A stretch of DNA of 64,000 nucleotides from Terriglobus saanensis SP1PR4 (GCF_000179915.2 NC_014963.1:434001-498000), one strand, 5' to 3'. Positions 9,358-17,092 are shown, counted from the stretch's first letter. Notes: generated by a model not told the origin, from the letters alone. Translations and numbers: made by a program.

Positions 9358-10102
9358 GCTGATGCTCCTTCGACTGCAGCAAAAGAGCGCCGCCACTTAC
9401 TACGATACAGAGCAGCAGATACTGATCGAAGCGAAGGCCCGCAAAAACCGTCCCAACCTCGATCGGCGCGGGCCGTAGGCAGTCGATCAGAAAGCGCGCC
9501 GCAGCCGCCAGCATGACCGTTCCGCCGAGGACTTCGCCCGCATGCCGTCTGCGCGGCAGGTACCAGACGCCCAAGGCCGCAATCAGCAGGTGCGCCACGG
9601 CGCTGTAGAGGGCCACGGGATGCGATCCGATGCCATTCGCGCTGTGCATCGAGGGCACCAGGCGCCCAAAAACGCCCGTGGTTGCTGAACCGACATCGTT
9701 TCCGGCCATCAGGTCGCCAAAATGCAGAAACGAAGCCAGCAGCATGGCCGCAGGCGCAACGGCATCTCCCAGGATCCGCAAAGGGAGCCTGCGATACATC
9801 GCATAGGCTACGCCAGAGAGCACGCTCACGGCGAGCCCAAAGCGCGTCACTGTGGGCAGCGTCAAAATCAGGAGCGGATAGAGCCGAAACGCGCGAAGAT
9901 TTTCCGATACCAGCACGATGCGCGAAACCACCAGCGTGCCGACGATGGCGACCAGGCAGGCGCTCCACACGGCATCTTCTTCCAGCCCCGTCACACGCGC
10001 ATTACGTGCGGCGAGCACCATGGCCAGCACGAGACCCAGCGCCGCCACTGCGCCGTAGGTCTGCAGTGTGACGGGTCCAAGATGAAAGAGATGTGGATGC
10101 AT
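9347..10102 (-). CDS. lgt: Prolipoprotein diacylglyceryl transferase-like membrane protein
   Basis: An inner-membrane protein of about 251 residues with roughly seven hydrophobic segments. It belongs to the Lgt family, which transfers diacylglycerol from phosphatidylglycerol to the lipobox cysteine of prolipoproteins. The start at 10102 gives the usual Lgt opening MHPHLFHLGPVTLQTYG; the open frame extends upstream to 10153 without a ribosome site. Family landmarks are the N-terminal Tyr of TYG, HPVALY (usual HPSQLYE) and a conserved Arg in the AARFLID segment. The central signature is divergent: where E. coli has RLGNFINGELWG this protein has HFGDLMAGNDVG, changing the Arg and Asn regarded as essential. 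It may be a divergent functional enzyme or a paralogue. It overlaps the rluD-like gene downstream. Confidence 0.75.
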   Translation of the reverse strand: MHPHLFHLGPVTLQTYGAVAALGLVLAMVLAARNARVTGLEEDAVWSACLVAIVGTLVVSRIVLVSENLRAFRLYPLLILTLPTVTRFGLAVSVLSGVAYAMYRRLPLRILGDAVAPAAMLLASFLHFGDLMAGNDVGSATTGVFGRLVPSMHSANGIGSHPVALYSAVAHLLIAALGVWYLPRRRHAGEVLGGTVMLAAAARFLIDCLRPAPIEVGTVFAGLRFDQYLLLCIVVSGGALLLQSKEHQRAI

Positions 10103-10431
10103 GGCGTACTGACTCTGTGGGAAAGAAGCGCGCAGGATAATCCGGCGCACCAAATGAGAAGAAAACTGACCCGCTCAGCCGTGCAGCGAGGCGCTGGTGA
10201 ACCCGTCTAGGACGGCGGGACTCGGCCGTGGCTCTTTAGGCATTCCGGACTGGCGGACATTGCGCACCGAACCATGTATACGAGCTAAGCCCCTGTTCAA
10301 TGAATGTTGGTTCAACCAGCGTGATTCGCCATACCTGCCTTGCAGGCCAGTTCTCTGGATGGATGCTACGCGGGGCATTCCGGAATGGCAAGTTGACTCG
10401 CTACGCAATTTCCAAGTCAACGACCTGAAGG
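10103..10431. other. Intergenic region with a hairpin, no convincing gene
   Basis: This 329-bp gap separates lgt from the TlpA-like gene, both on the minus strand. A 7-bp inverted repeat GTTGACT/AGTCAAC spans 10392-10421, directly after the TlpA-like stop, and could end that transcript, although no T-run follows. A palindrome GCATTCCGGAATG lies near 10375. Open frames here lack ribosome sites and protein-like composition. A promoter for lgt is presumably present, but I could not pick a convincing one. Confidence 0.45.
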
Positions 10432-11490
10432 TTACTGTCCTGCAACATGGGCTGTGGGTGTGCCCGTATGCAGCTTTGCCACCAGAGGCCGCACCTGTTC
10501 ACGCAGATCGAAGTTCCCTCCCACCACGCGATGTCGCAGAATGCCGTCCCCATCGATGATGAGATACGTCGGAATCGCGCCCACATGGAACTCGTCGCTG
10601 AGCGTGTGTTTCGTATCCAGGTACTGCACCCACGTCATGCCGTTTTTCTCGATAAACTCCGCCCATTTCGTCTCGCTGGAGTCCCAGGAAGACGAGATGA
10701 GAACCATGTCCTTTGCGAGGCGGCTGTCGTTTGCGATCGACCGGATGTAGGAGATCTCGTTGCGGCAGGGACCACACCACGTCGCCCAGAAGTCCACCAG
10801 GACGACTTTGCCGCTGTAATCATCCAGAGAAATCTTCCGGCCATCTTTGGTGGTCACCGTGAAAGAAGGCGAGATCGTCTCCCGCGCCAGGCTGATGTTT
10901 TCTGCAAAGTGTCGCGCGCGCGTCGCCAGCCCTGGCGAGACCTCGGGCATCGCGGCCAGGGTCGCAAAACGCTGTTTTGCTTCGGTATCGCGACCCAGCA
11001 GGGCAAGCGCCTGCCCGTCCAGAATGTAGGCCCGCGCGTTGGCCTTATCCAGGGTAAGTGCGCGCTCAAAGGCTGCGTGCGCCTCTTCCAGGTCGCTGCG
11101 CTTCGGTTTCGGTGCTGGTCCCAGCTTCTGGTCGCTCAGATCGGTGTGCGGCATCAGCGCTTCGCCGTGCAGTGCCGCGGCGTCTGCCCTGCCCTTGGGA
11201 TCGGAGGCAAGCTGCTCCATCTGTGTCGCAGCCGCGATGGAAACCTTCGGCATCTCCGCGCGCAGGCCGACCTCATACAGGCCGCGCAGGCACTCCATGC
11301 AGTGGCCGTTTTCTGTCTTGAGGGCTTTGCGATAACTGTCGATGGCAGAGGTCAACATGCCATGGCCGTCGAACTCGCGCGCCTCCGCGAGGCTCTGCTC
11401 CGTCTTCGCAGACACGGCCGCGTTCTGCCCGTGCATCGACACAGGCAGAACAGCGGCCCAGAGAGAAAAGAGCAGCAACAGGAGGAGCAT
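10432..11490 (-). CDS. TlpA/ResA-like thioredoxin with TPR-type helical N-terminus
   Basis: A 352-residue exported thiol-disulfide oxidoreductase. A signal peptide (about residues 1-22) is followed by a helical region with TPR-like repeats (about 25-185, including ALTLDKANARAYILDGQALA). A redoxin domain of the TlpA/ResA/AhpC-TSA type then spans about 200-340, with the active site WCGPC (Cys239 and Cys242) and the cis-Pro loop AIPTYLIID. Such proteins reduce disulfides in the periplasm, for example of apocytochrome c or cupredoxins. The gene stands between lgt and zapA on the same strand, 49 bp downstream of the zapA stop, so it may be read through from the zapBA genes. The specific partner is unknown. 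Confidence 0.9.
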   Translation of the reverse strand: MLLLLLLFSLWAAVLPVSMHGQNAAVSAKTEQSLAEAREFDGHGMLTSAIDSYRKALKTENGHCMECLRGLYEVGLRAEMPKVSIAAATQMEQLASDPKGRADAAALHGEALMPHTDLSDQKLGPAPKPKRSDLEEAHAAFERALTLDKANARAYILDGQALALLGRDTEAKQRFATLAAMPEVSPGLATRARHFAENISLARETISPSFTVTTKDGRKISLDDYSGKVVLVDFWATWCGPCRNEISYIRSIANDSRLAKDMVLISSSWDSSETKWAEFIEKNGMTWVQYLDTKHTLSDEFHVGAIPTYLIIDGDGILRHRVVGGNFDLREQVRPLVAKLHTGTPTAHVAGQ

Positions 11491-11539
11491 CTGCGCAGCT
11501 TATAAAGTTCCTGCGTAGCGATGCAATAAGTTAAATCGG

Positions 11540-11878
11540 TTAACCTGCGATGCGTTCTAAAAGAACTTCGTCCAGCAGACCGTTCAACGATCCCGCACGG
11601 CTGCGTACCGAACTCTGCGTCCGGTCGAGCGATCCCAGCAGCTCCGCATGCAACCGGCGCATCTCCACCAGCTCATCCGCGATATTCAGGGCTGCGAGTA
11701 CCGCCACACGCAACGAATCCACGGTGGAGCCATGCGACGAGACCGCGCGCATCTTCGCATCCACAATCGATGCCAGTTGTTCGATATGCTCCGGGTCCAC
11801 GCCGCGCAGACGATAGACCTGGTCGTAGATGTCCACCGAGACCGAACGCGATACGGGTTGCTCGTTCATCTCATCCAT
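11540..11878 (-). CDS. zapA: Cell division protein ZapA
   Basis: A 112-residue ZapA family protein. ZapA binds FtsZ and bundles its filaments in the Z ring. The N-terminal half has the beta-alpha-beta head with VDIYDQVYRLRG (resembling the NI.G..Y.L pattern of the family) and DPEHIEQLASIVDAKM. The C-terminal half is a long coiled-coil helix with SLRVAVLAALNIADELVEM. The start at 11878 has GGAG five bases upstream. The zapB-like gene lies 14 bp upstream on the same strand, forming a clear two-gene unit. Confidence 0.92.
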   Translation of the reverse strand: MDEMNEQPVSRSVSVDIYDQVYRLRGVDPEHIEQLASIVDAKMRAVSSHGSTVDSLRVAVLAALNIADELVEMRRLHAELLGSLDRTQSSVRSRAGSLNGLLDEVLLERIAG

Positions 11879-11892
11879 AGTTTCTCCAGGGC

Positions 11893-12150
11893 CTAAAGAA
11901 GCTCGTCTAGCTGCTGCAGCATGGTATCCACGCGGGATTTTACGGACTCGCGCTCCTGCTTCAGCCCGGCAAGTTCCACAGAGAGCGAAGAGACTTCTTC
12001 GCTTGTCATCTCCAGTTCTTCGCGCAACTGCTTCACCTGGGCCTCAGCCGCGGCGCGCTTTTCGCGTTCCTGCTTGATCAGTTCCACTGTGCGCAGAACG
12101 CGCTGTTCCAGCGCCTGAAATTCGTCGACGCTTACCGTCGGTGTGGACAT
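11893..12150 (-). CDS. zapB: ZapB-like coiled-coil cell division protein
   Basis: An 85-residue protein that is almost entirely coiled coil, with heptad spacing of Leu/Val from VDEFQALEQRVLRTVELI through to LQQLDELL. Length, composition and position directly upstream of zapA fit the ZapB family, which links ZapA-bound FtsZ to MatP or stabilises the ring. Coiled coils this short give weak family signals, so the name depends mainly on context. The first gene of a probable zapB-zapA operon. Confidence 0.75.
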   Translation of the reverse strand: MSTPTVSVDEFQALEQRVLRTVELIKQEREKRAAAEAQVKQLREELEMTSEEVSSLSVELAGLKQERESVKSRVDTMLQQLDELL

Positions 12151-12453
12151 GCTTTGCTGCCTCGCAATCTCGTCTTAATGGAGCTTCTCTTGAAGTATAG
12201 AACCGGGATTTTCCACCGGCGTTCGCGAATCGCAAGAGGGGAACCTCATTCGACTCCCCCACAAACAGCTTTCATGAGGAAGTCCCAAACCGGGTGCCCC
12301 ATACATCGCTCGAAGAGCGACTTCGATCAGAGCTTCGAAAAGCAGATCCCTTTGCTTCGCTACGGGATGACAAAAACCGGCACTCTCTCCCTTTGTCATC
12401 CCGTAGCGAAGCGGAGGGATCCTCTTCTTCTTTTCTCCTTTGAGCAAGCCACC
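12151..12453. repeat. Intergenic region with REP-like head and inverted CATCCCGTAGCG pair
   Basis: This 303-bp gap between divergent zapB and the next plus-strand gene holds two repeat types. At 12292-12302 is GGGTGCCCCAT, the head of the REP family seen around the transposase near 31 kb, here followed by a short TCGCTCGAAGAGCGA hairpin. At 12344-12374 and 12391-12422 are two inverted copies of the CATCCCGTAGCG repeat, about 30 bp each, forming a long hairpin. An upstream extension of the 12454 gene would read through these repeats, which argues against an earlier start. Confidence 0.8.
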
Positions 12454-14634
12454 ATGCGACACTTTTCTATGCGTCTCACCCTCTGCGCCGCCGTCCTCCT
12501 CAGTCTCCCCCTGACCGCCCAAACCGCAAAACCCAACGACGACCTCCTCTTCCAGACCTCCCAGGGCTGGAGTCCGCGCGTCAACGTGGAATCCGGCACG
12601 GTCATGGTCTATGGGATCGACAGCACCACGGCGGAGCGCATTCAGAGCTGGCGCGACCATGGCTATCGCGTCACGGTGATGACCGGCGTCGCCTGGGGGC
12701 GCTACGCCGACTACCTCCGCGGCGACTTCGACGGCAAAGAGCACTGGAACGAGACCCAGCAGGAAAAAACCGGCAAACTCATCCTCCACAGCGGACGCGA
12801 AGTCCCCTACATCGCTCCCTCAGAGAGCTACGGCCGCTACCTCTCCGTCGGCGTCACCCGAGCCCTCGACGCCGGAGCCCAGGCGATTTATCTCGAAGAG
12901 CCTGAGTTCTGGGCTCGCGCTGGATGGTCCGACTCCTTCAAAAAAGAGTGGCAGAGCTACTACAACGAGCCCTGGCAGGCGCCGGATAGTTCACCGGACG
13001 CGCAGTATCGTGCCTCCAAGCTCAAATATTTCCTCTACCGACGCGCTCTCGCGCAGGTCTTCGACTCCGTAAAAGCCTGGTCCACCGCCCACGGGAAACA
13101 CATTCCCTGCTACGTCGCCACGCACTCGCTGATTAACTATGCGCAGTGGCAGATCGTCTCGCCCGAATCGTCGCTGATTCACGTCGGTGCGGACGGATAC
13201 ATCGCACAGGTCTGGACGGGGACATCCCGCGAACCGAACGTTTACGAAGGCGTCCGGAAAGAGCGCACCTTCGAGACCGCCTTCCTGGAATACGGCGCGA
13301 TGCAGAATCTCGTCCGCGCCTCGGGCCACCGGATGTGGTTCCTCAACGACCCGATCGAGGACAACGCGAACCACTCCTGGACGGACTACCAACGCAACTG
13401 GGAGAGCACTCTGGTCGCCTCACTTCTGCAACCGGACATCGCCAGCTACGAGGTGCTTCCGTGGCCTGACCGTATTTTTGGATCGCATGGCCTCTATCCC
13501 ACCTCGGAGCCGACGGAAGCCAATCCCCACCCCGCCAAGGCCGCCATCCCTTCGAAGTACGAGACGGAATTGCAGACTGTTTTCCACGCCCTCGGCGACA
13601 TGCGCCAGCCTGCGCACTGGCTTATCTCCGGCACGCCCGGCATCGGCGTCCTCGTCTCGGACACGCTCATGTTCCAGCGAGCGCAGCCTCTGCCTTCGGA
13701 CCACAATCTTGGGAATGTCTACGGACTGGCTCTGCCGCTGCTCATGCATGGCATTCCTGTGGAACCCGTTCAGATCGAAAATACCTATTCTTCTCAGACC
13801 TCGGGAACACCAACCCTGGACCACTACAAACTTCTTCTCCTCAGCTACGAGGGCCAGAAGCCGCCGGATCCCGCCTTCCATCCTGCTCTTGCAGCCTGGG
13901 TGCGCGCGGGCGGAGCCCTTGTTGTTCTGGATGACGACAAAGATCCCTACAACCGTGCCTCGGACTGGTGGAACACGGGCGCGCATCACGACGCCACTCC
14001 CCGAGAAGATCTGTTCCAGCAACTCGGCCTCAACTCCCACGCCGAGGGTTTGCATCGCGTAGGGAAGGGCATCGTCTTGTATGCCGCGAAATCTCCCTCC
14101 GCACTGACCTATGACAAGGCCGGAGCAGAGACCGTTCGCGATCTTACGCACCAGGCCGCGACGGCGGTGAACCTCCCCTGGAAAGAGACCACGGCCCTCG
14201 CCCTGCGCCGAGGCCCTTACCTGATCGTCGCCGGTCTCGACGGCAACGCCGCGCCGCAAGCGATCCCGGGTCGGTTTCTCAATCTCTTCGACTCGCACCT
14301 TGCGGAGACGACCAGCTTCTCGATTACCCCGGAAACCCGTGCTCTCCTTCTGGATCTTGACGCAAAACTCGCAAATCCCGCCACCGCAAAGATCCTCGCC
14401 GCTTCCGCCAGGATCACGGACATCCATACCGCTCCGAACACCCTCACCTTTGCGGCATCCAATATCGAAGGTCGCGACGACAACGATCTGACCGCCGTCG
14501 CGATTCACCTGCCTCGCCCCGCCAAACAGGTCACCGTCGACGGCAAGGCGGTCCAATCCACCTACGCGCAACAGGTGCTTCGCCTCGAATTCCCATCCCG
14601 GGCCAAGCCCCAGACCATCTCCATTACTTTCTAG
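12454..14634 (+). CDS. Secreted protein of unknown function, possibly glycoside hydrolase-like
   Basis: A 726-residue exported protein I do not recognise with confidence. A signal peptide covers about residues 1-23 (MRLTLCAAVLLSLPLTAQ), and 12469 is an alternative start. The first half looks like a TIM-barrel enzyme: a segment on motion and travel (AERIQSWRDHGYRVTVMTG), then AIYLEEPEFWARAGW with adjacent acidic residues, and later FLNDPIEDN. The middle (about 430-600) has a Rossmann or glutamine-amidotransferase-like flavour (LLLLSYEGQKPPDPAFHPAL, ALVVLDDDKDPYNR), as in beta-galactosidase trimerisation domains of GH42. The end is beta-rich. A GH42-like or related clan-A architecture is my best guess, inferred only from this layout. 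The frame is open to 12154, but that part is repeat sequence. Confidence 0.8.
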   Translation: MRHFSMRLTLCAAVLLSLPLTAQTAKPNDDLLFQTSQGWSPRVNVESGTVMVYGIDSTTAERIQSWRDHGYRVTVMTGVAWGRYADYLRGDFDGKEHWNETQQEKTGKLILHSGREVPYIAPSESYGRYLSVGVTRALDAGAQAIYLEEPEFWARAGWSDSFKKEWQSYYNEPWQAPDSSPDAQYRASKLKYFLYRRALAQVFDSVKAWSTAHGKHIPCYVATHSLINYAQWQIVSPESSLIHVGADGYIAQVWTGTSREPNVYEGVRKERTFETAFLEYGAMQNLVRASGHRMWFLNDPIEDNANHSWTDYQRNWESTLVASLLQPDIASYEVLPWPDRIFGSHGLYPTSEPTEANPHPAKAAIPSKYETELQTVFHALGDMRQPAHWLISGTPGIGVLVSDTLMFQRAQPLPSDHNLGNVYGLALPLLMHGIPVEPVQIENTYSSQTSGTPTLDHYKLLLLSYEGQKPPDPAFHPALAAWVRAGGALVVLDDDKDPYNRASDWWNTGAHHDATPREDLFQQLGLNSHAEGLHRVGKGIVLYAAKSPSALTYDKAGAETVRDLTHQAATAVNLPWKETTALALRRGPYLIVAGLDGNAAPQAIPGRFLNLFDSHLAETTSFSITPETRALLLDLDAKLANPATAKILAASARITDIHTAPNTLTFAASNIEGRDDNDLTAVAIHLPRPAKQVTVDGKAVQSTYAQQVLRLEFPSRAKPQTISITF

Positions 14635-14669
14635 GGAAAAGCCGCAAATCCACGGAGTAAAATCGCCGC

Positions 14670-15269
14670 ATGGAAAGTCTCTTCGCCGGTCTGCCCATGC
14701 CGCTCCGCATCAAGCCCGCCCGTCCCATGACGGACGAGGAGTTGATGCGTTTCTGCGAGCAGCATGACGAGCTCGCGGTGGAACGGGAGCCCAATGGAGA
14801 TCTAATTTTCATGACACCCACAGGGTTGGAAGGTTCCAACCGGAATATTGCCCTTTCGCGAGCACTGGACGAATGGGCGGAAGAAGACGGGCGTGGTTTG
14901 GCCTTCGATTCAAGCGCTGGTGTGACCTTGCCTGACCTCTCTGTGCGTTCCGCCGATGCGGCGTGGATCTCGCACCGCAAACTCAACGCGCTATCGCTCG
15001 ACGATCGCAAAAGGTTCGCGCACGTCTGCCCGGAGTTTGTGGTCGAACTTCGATCCGAGACGGACAGTCTCTCAGTTCTCCAGCAAAAGATGGAACAGTG
15101 GATCGCCAACGGCGCTGAACTGGGCTGGCTCATTGATCCCTTCGAAAAAGCGATCCACCTCTATCGCCCCGGCTATCCGCCCGAGATTCTCAAGGAAATC
15201 TCTCAGGTCTCAGGCGAAGGTCCGGTCGCCGGGTTCATCATGCCACTGGATCGGATTTTTACGCGGTAG
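14670..15269 (+). CDS. Uma2 family (DUF820) putative nuclease
   Basis: A 199-residue protein of the Uma2/DUF820 family, which has a PD-(D/E)XK nuclease-like fold. Visible landmarks are the N-terminal MTDEELMRFCEQ, the acidic ERE.NGDLIFMTPT, SSAGVTLPDLSVRSADAAW, the core PEFVVELRSETDSL (Glu-x-x-Ser context of the EVxSP motif) and WIANGAELGWLIDP near the end. These genes are abundant in cyanobacteria and other bacteria and are often mobile; biological targets are unknown. It starts 35 bp after the previous gene on the same strand. Confidence 0.88.
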   Translation: MESLFAGLPMPLRIKPARPMTDEELMRFCEQHDELAVEREPNGDLIFMTPTGLEGSNRNIALSRALDEWAEEDGRGLAFDSSAGVTLPDLSVRSADAAWISHRKLNALSLDDRKRFAHVCPEFVVELRSETDSLSVLQQKMEQWIANGAELGWLIDPFEKAIHLYRPGYPPEILKEISQVSGEGPVAGFIMPLDRIFTR

Positions 15270-15392
15270 AAAAAAGCGTCCTTGCGAATAGGCAAAAAGA
15301 GAAAGCAAGTGCCACTTTACGCACAGGACAAAAGTCCGATCCGAAAATGCTTTGATTTAGACGGAAGGAATCGAACCTTCGTTTTCTTGCAT

Positions 15393-15409
15393 TTGGCAAG
15401 GGAAGTGCT
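15393..15409 (+). promoter_or_regulatory. Sigma-54-like -24/-12 promoter for the PEP-CTERM gene
   Basis: TTGGCAAGGGAAGTGCT has GG and GC separated by exactly 10 bases, the spacing required by RpoN, and matches the consensus TGGCAC-N5-TTGC well at the -24 element and moderately at -12. It lies about 40 bp before the ATG at 15448, giving a plausible short leader with a ribosome site. PEP-CTERM genes of some proteobacteria are known to be under PrsK/PrsR and RpoN control. Upstream, 15310-15380 holds several inverted repeats (GTGC...GCAC, GGACAAAAGTCC, GGAAGG...CCTTC) that could bind an activator. Confidence 0.55.
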
Positions 15410-15447
15410 CCAGAAGAAAGGTACTCACCCATACTTTGGAGTTTTCC

Positions 15448-15948
15448 ATGAAACTAAAGCTTCTTTCGCCGCTCATTCTGGGGCTCTGCCTTGTTTTCTC
15501 TCCCCTCGCCAAAGCCGATTCCATCACGCTTGAGTCTCACGTTGGCAACACCTACACGTACGACCTCACCCTGGATAGCAACTTTAATGTGTTCATCCTG
15601 GATGGCTTCAGCCTCACCGGTCTCTCTGGCGTGACGAATGCCACCCTCAGCGGAAAACTCGATAAGCTCTTCGACATCTCCTTCAACTCCACGAGTGTGC
15701 TCGTTGCTACGATCGCTGGCATCTCTGCAAGCTTCCACGCCCCTTACAGCATTGGAACGCTCACGCTGACCTCCGCTGCGAAGACCGGCATGGTCGATTT
15801 CACCATCCTGGACAGCAACGGCCTCTCATGCGGAAAAGTGGGCGGACCGGCTCTCGCAGCCACACCGGAACCCGGCAGTCTGTTTCTCCTCGGCACCGGA
15901 GCTCTTGTCGTGATGGGTTCGATGAAGCGACGTTTTCTGACTGCTTAG
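15448..15948 (+). CDS. PEP-CTERM sorting domain protein
   Basis: A 166-residue exported protein with a signal peptide (about 1-22, ending SPLAKA), a Ser/Thr/Leu-rich beta-type middle and a C-terminal PEP-CTERM signal: TPEPGSLFLLGTGALVV followed by GSMKRRF. This tail directs cleavage and anchoring by an exosortase and is typical of proteins linked to exopolysaccharide or biofilm. No exosortase gene is in the window. ATG at 15448 was chosen because GGAG lies seven bases upstream and the signal peptide starts there. A strong terminator follows. The function of the mature domain is unknown. Confidence 0.9.
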   Translation: MKLKLLSPLILGLCLVFSPLAKADSITLESHVGNTYTYDLTLDSNFNVFILDGFSLTGLSGVTNATLSGKLDKLFDISFNSTSVLVATIAGISASFHAPYSIGTLTLTSAAKTGMVDFTILDSNGLSCGKVGGPALAATPEPGSLFLLGTGALVVMGSMKRRFLTA

Positions 15949-15969
15949 GCTGTCTGGAGTTTTCACCAA

Positions 15970-16004
15970 AACGGCCAATCCGAAGGGATTGGCCGTTGGT
16001 TTTT
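15970..16004 (+). terminator. Rho-independent terminator after PEP-CTERM gene
   Basis: A perfect 12-bp stem AACGGCCAATCC/GGATTGGCCGTT closed by a GAAG tetraloop, followed by GGTTTTT. It lies 22 bp after the PEP-CTERM stop and 24 bp before the convergent PIN gene ends, so it isolates the two units. Confidence 0.93.
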
Positions 16005-16027
16005 GTTGAGCCTGCGCTGGCTAGACT

Positions 16028-16438
16028 TCAACCGTGCCGCGCCCAAAACGCGGCCGGTGTGACGATGGGATAGGTCGCAGCAAGGGCCAACAGGTCTTTG
16101 TCCCCGGTAATGAGATAGCTTGCCTGTGCAGCCACGAAGGTGCCGAGGACCTGCTGATCGGCAGCATCCCGCAGATTCGGATCAGTCCCGGCGTCCGGCT
16201 CAACGACGTCGGCAAGAAACATAAGACTGTCCACCAGGTCTCGGATTTCTGACGCACCGAGTTGAATCCGTGAAAGATGCGGCAATACCCTGGCCGTTTC
16301 GTCCAGAATGTATCGTGAGAGAACCACATCAAGGCCACCTTGACGCCACAGTCCAACGATTCGTCCGGGAACGCTTCCTGGATAAGCCAGCCCCGATACC
16401 AGAACATTGGTATCCAGGACAACGCGAAGACCAGCCAT
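16028..16438 (-). CDS. PIN-domain toxin of a type II toxin-antitoxin system
   Basis: A 136-residue PIN-domain ribonuclease of the 'putative toxin-antitoxin system toxin component, PIN family' (COG1569) type. The PIN acidic residues are visible in LDTNVLVSGL (Asp9), in DETARV (about 45-50) and in the C-terminal DAADQQVLGTF and LITGDKDLL. Such toxins usually cut tRNA or other RNA to stop growth. The start codon overlaps the antitoxin stop (ATGA), so the pair is translationally coupled with the antitoxin first. Confidence 0.9.
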   Translation of the reverse strand: MAGLRVVLDTNVLVSGLAYPGSVPGRIVGLWRQGGLDVVLSRYILDETARVLPHLSRIQLGASEIRDLVDSLMFLADVVEPDAGTDPNLRDAADQQVLGTFVAAQASYLITGDKDLLALAATYPIVTPAAFWARHG

Positions 16439-16707
16439 CAGACCGCTCGTTCCTGGTTGACCAGGGAATCGATTTCAGCAAGACCTTCCTCGCTTGGGAC
16501 CTCCGCATAGGCCTCAGCGATCCGTTGGCTCAGCGCATTGAAGCGATCTCGCATCCTTCGAATCCTGGCAAAGAGTTCCGCATCGACCAACGCTGCGACA
16601 GGCTTGCCATCCTTGTTGATGACGATGCTGTCATTGCGGTACTGCACTTGGTTGAGCATCTCGCCGAGATTCTGACGAAAATTGACTGCGTTGACTTCAG
16701 TGACCAT
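16438..16707 (-). CDS. Phd/YefM-family antitoxin
   Basis: An 89-residue antitoxin. The N-terminal DNA-binding domain shows VNAVNFRQNLGEMLNQVQYRNDSIVINKDGKPVAALVD-type features characteristic of Phd/YefM; the C-terminal part is an acidic helix that should cover the PIN toxin active site. ATG at 16707 was chosen because GGAGG sits seven bases upstream. The open frame runs to 16743, but that extension would include the palindrome at 16724-16737, which is better read as the operator. The antitoxin, probably with toxin, likely represses its own promoter. Confidence 0.9.
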   Translation of the reverse strand: MVTEVNAVNFRQNLGEMLNQVQYRNDSIVINKDGKPVAALVDAELFARIRRMRDRFNALSQRIAEAYAEVPSEEGLAEIDSLVNQERAV

Positions 16708-16723
16708 GTCGGGACCTCCATCC

Positions 16724-16737
16724 ATATCGATCGATAT
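16724..16737. promoter_or_regulatory. Palindromic operator of the toxin-antitoxin pair
   Basis: ATATCGATCGATAT is a perfect 14-bp palindrome located 17 bp before the antitoxin start. A possible -10 box, CATAAT, lies just upstream on the minus strand (16742-16747), so a protein bound here would block transcription. Autoregulation through such palindromes is usual for Phd/YefM antitoxins; binding here is inferred. Confidence 0.65.
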
Positions 16738-16744
16738 GATCATT

Positions 16745-17092
16745 ATGGCATCTCTGTCTTGTCGATAGAATGGCTATATTCGCGAGAACGTCGATATGAA
16801 GTGCCTGCTGGCTTCAGTGTTTGACAAATGGTCAGACTTCAAGCAATCTAATAAGAGCGTCCGGGACTTCGGTTCCTGGCGCGTCACGTACCACGGCCGA
16901 ACGGCTCATCCAGCCAGCAGTTGATTAAAAGCAATTCCGGATGAGTTCAGCACTCTACATGTGCTGCGGGTGAAGGGCGGGGCCTCGCTAGCGGTTTTCG
17001 AATTGATTAGCGCGAGCATACCCGCTGGACTAGAACAAACCATCAGTCCGCTTCATCCAAAGGTTCGAGCGGTGGGAGACAGGATAGAGAAA
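16745..17092 (+). promoter_or_regulatory. rplA leader with ribosomal protein L1 binding site resembling 23S rRNA
   Basis: The 348-bp gap upstream of rplA holds no gene. Near its end CAGTCCGC (17044-17051) and GCGGTGGGAGAC (17069-17080) face each other across a 17-base loop, with CCGC/GCGG pairing. These strings resemble the L1-binding arm of 23S rRNA, where CCAGUCUGC and GGUGGGAGGC form the same structure. L1 classically represses its own mRNA through such mimicry. The site ends about 12 bases before the rplA ATG. TTGACA near 16820 followed by TCTAAT is a possible but badly spaced promoter. Confidence 0.6.

Noticed and set aside
10175-10420. 81-codon minus-strand frame in the lgt/TlpA-like gap
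   Set aside because: No ribosome site, no protein-like pattern, and it spans the hairpin at 10392-10421.
12154-12453. 100-codon N-terminal extension of the 12454 gene
   Set aside because: It runs through repeat sequence, and a proper signal peptide begins at 12454 or 12469.
15311-15355. GCACAGGACAAA string resembling the c-di-GMP-I riboswitch core
   Set aside because: The remaining conserved parts (GACGCAAAGC, tetraloop receptor) are missing, and the likely promoter lies downstream of it.
15352-15380. tRNA T-arm-like sequence on the minus strand (GAAGG TTCGATT CCTTC) before the PEP-CTERM gene
   Set aside because: No matching acceptor 5' strand, D-arm or anticodon loop with U33 is present, so it is not a tRNA gene and too short to call an att site.
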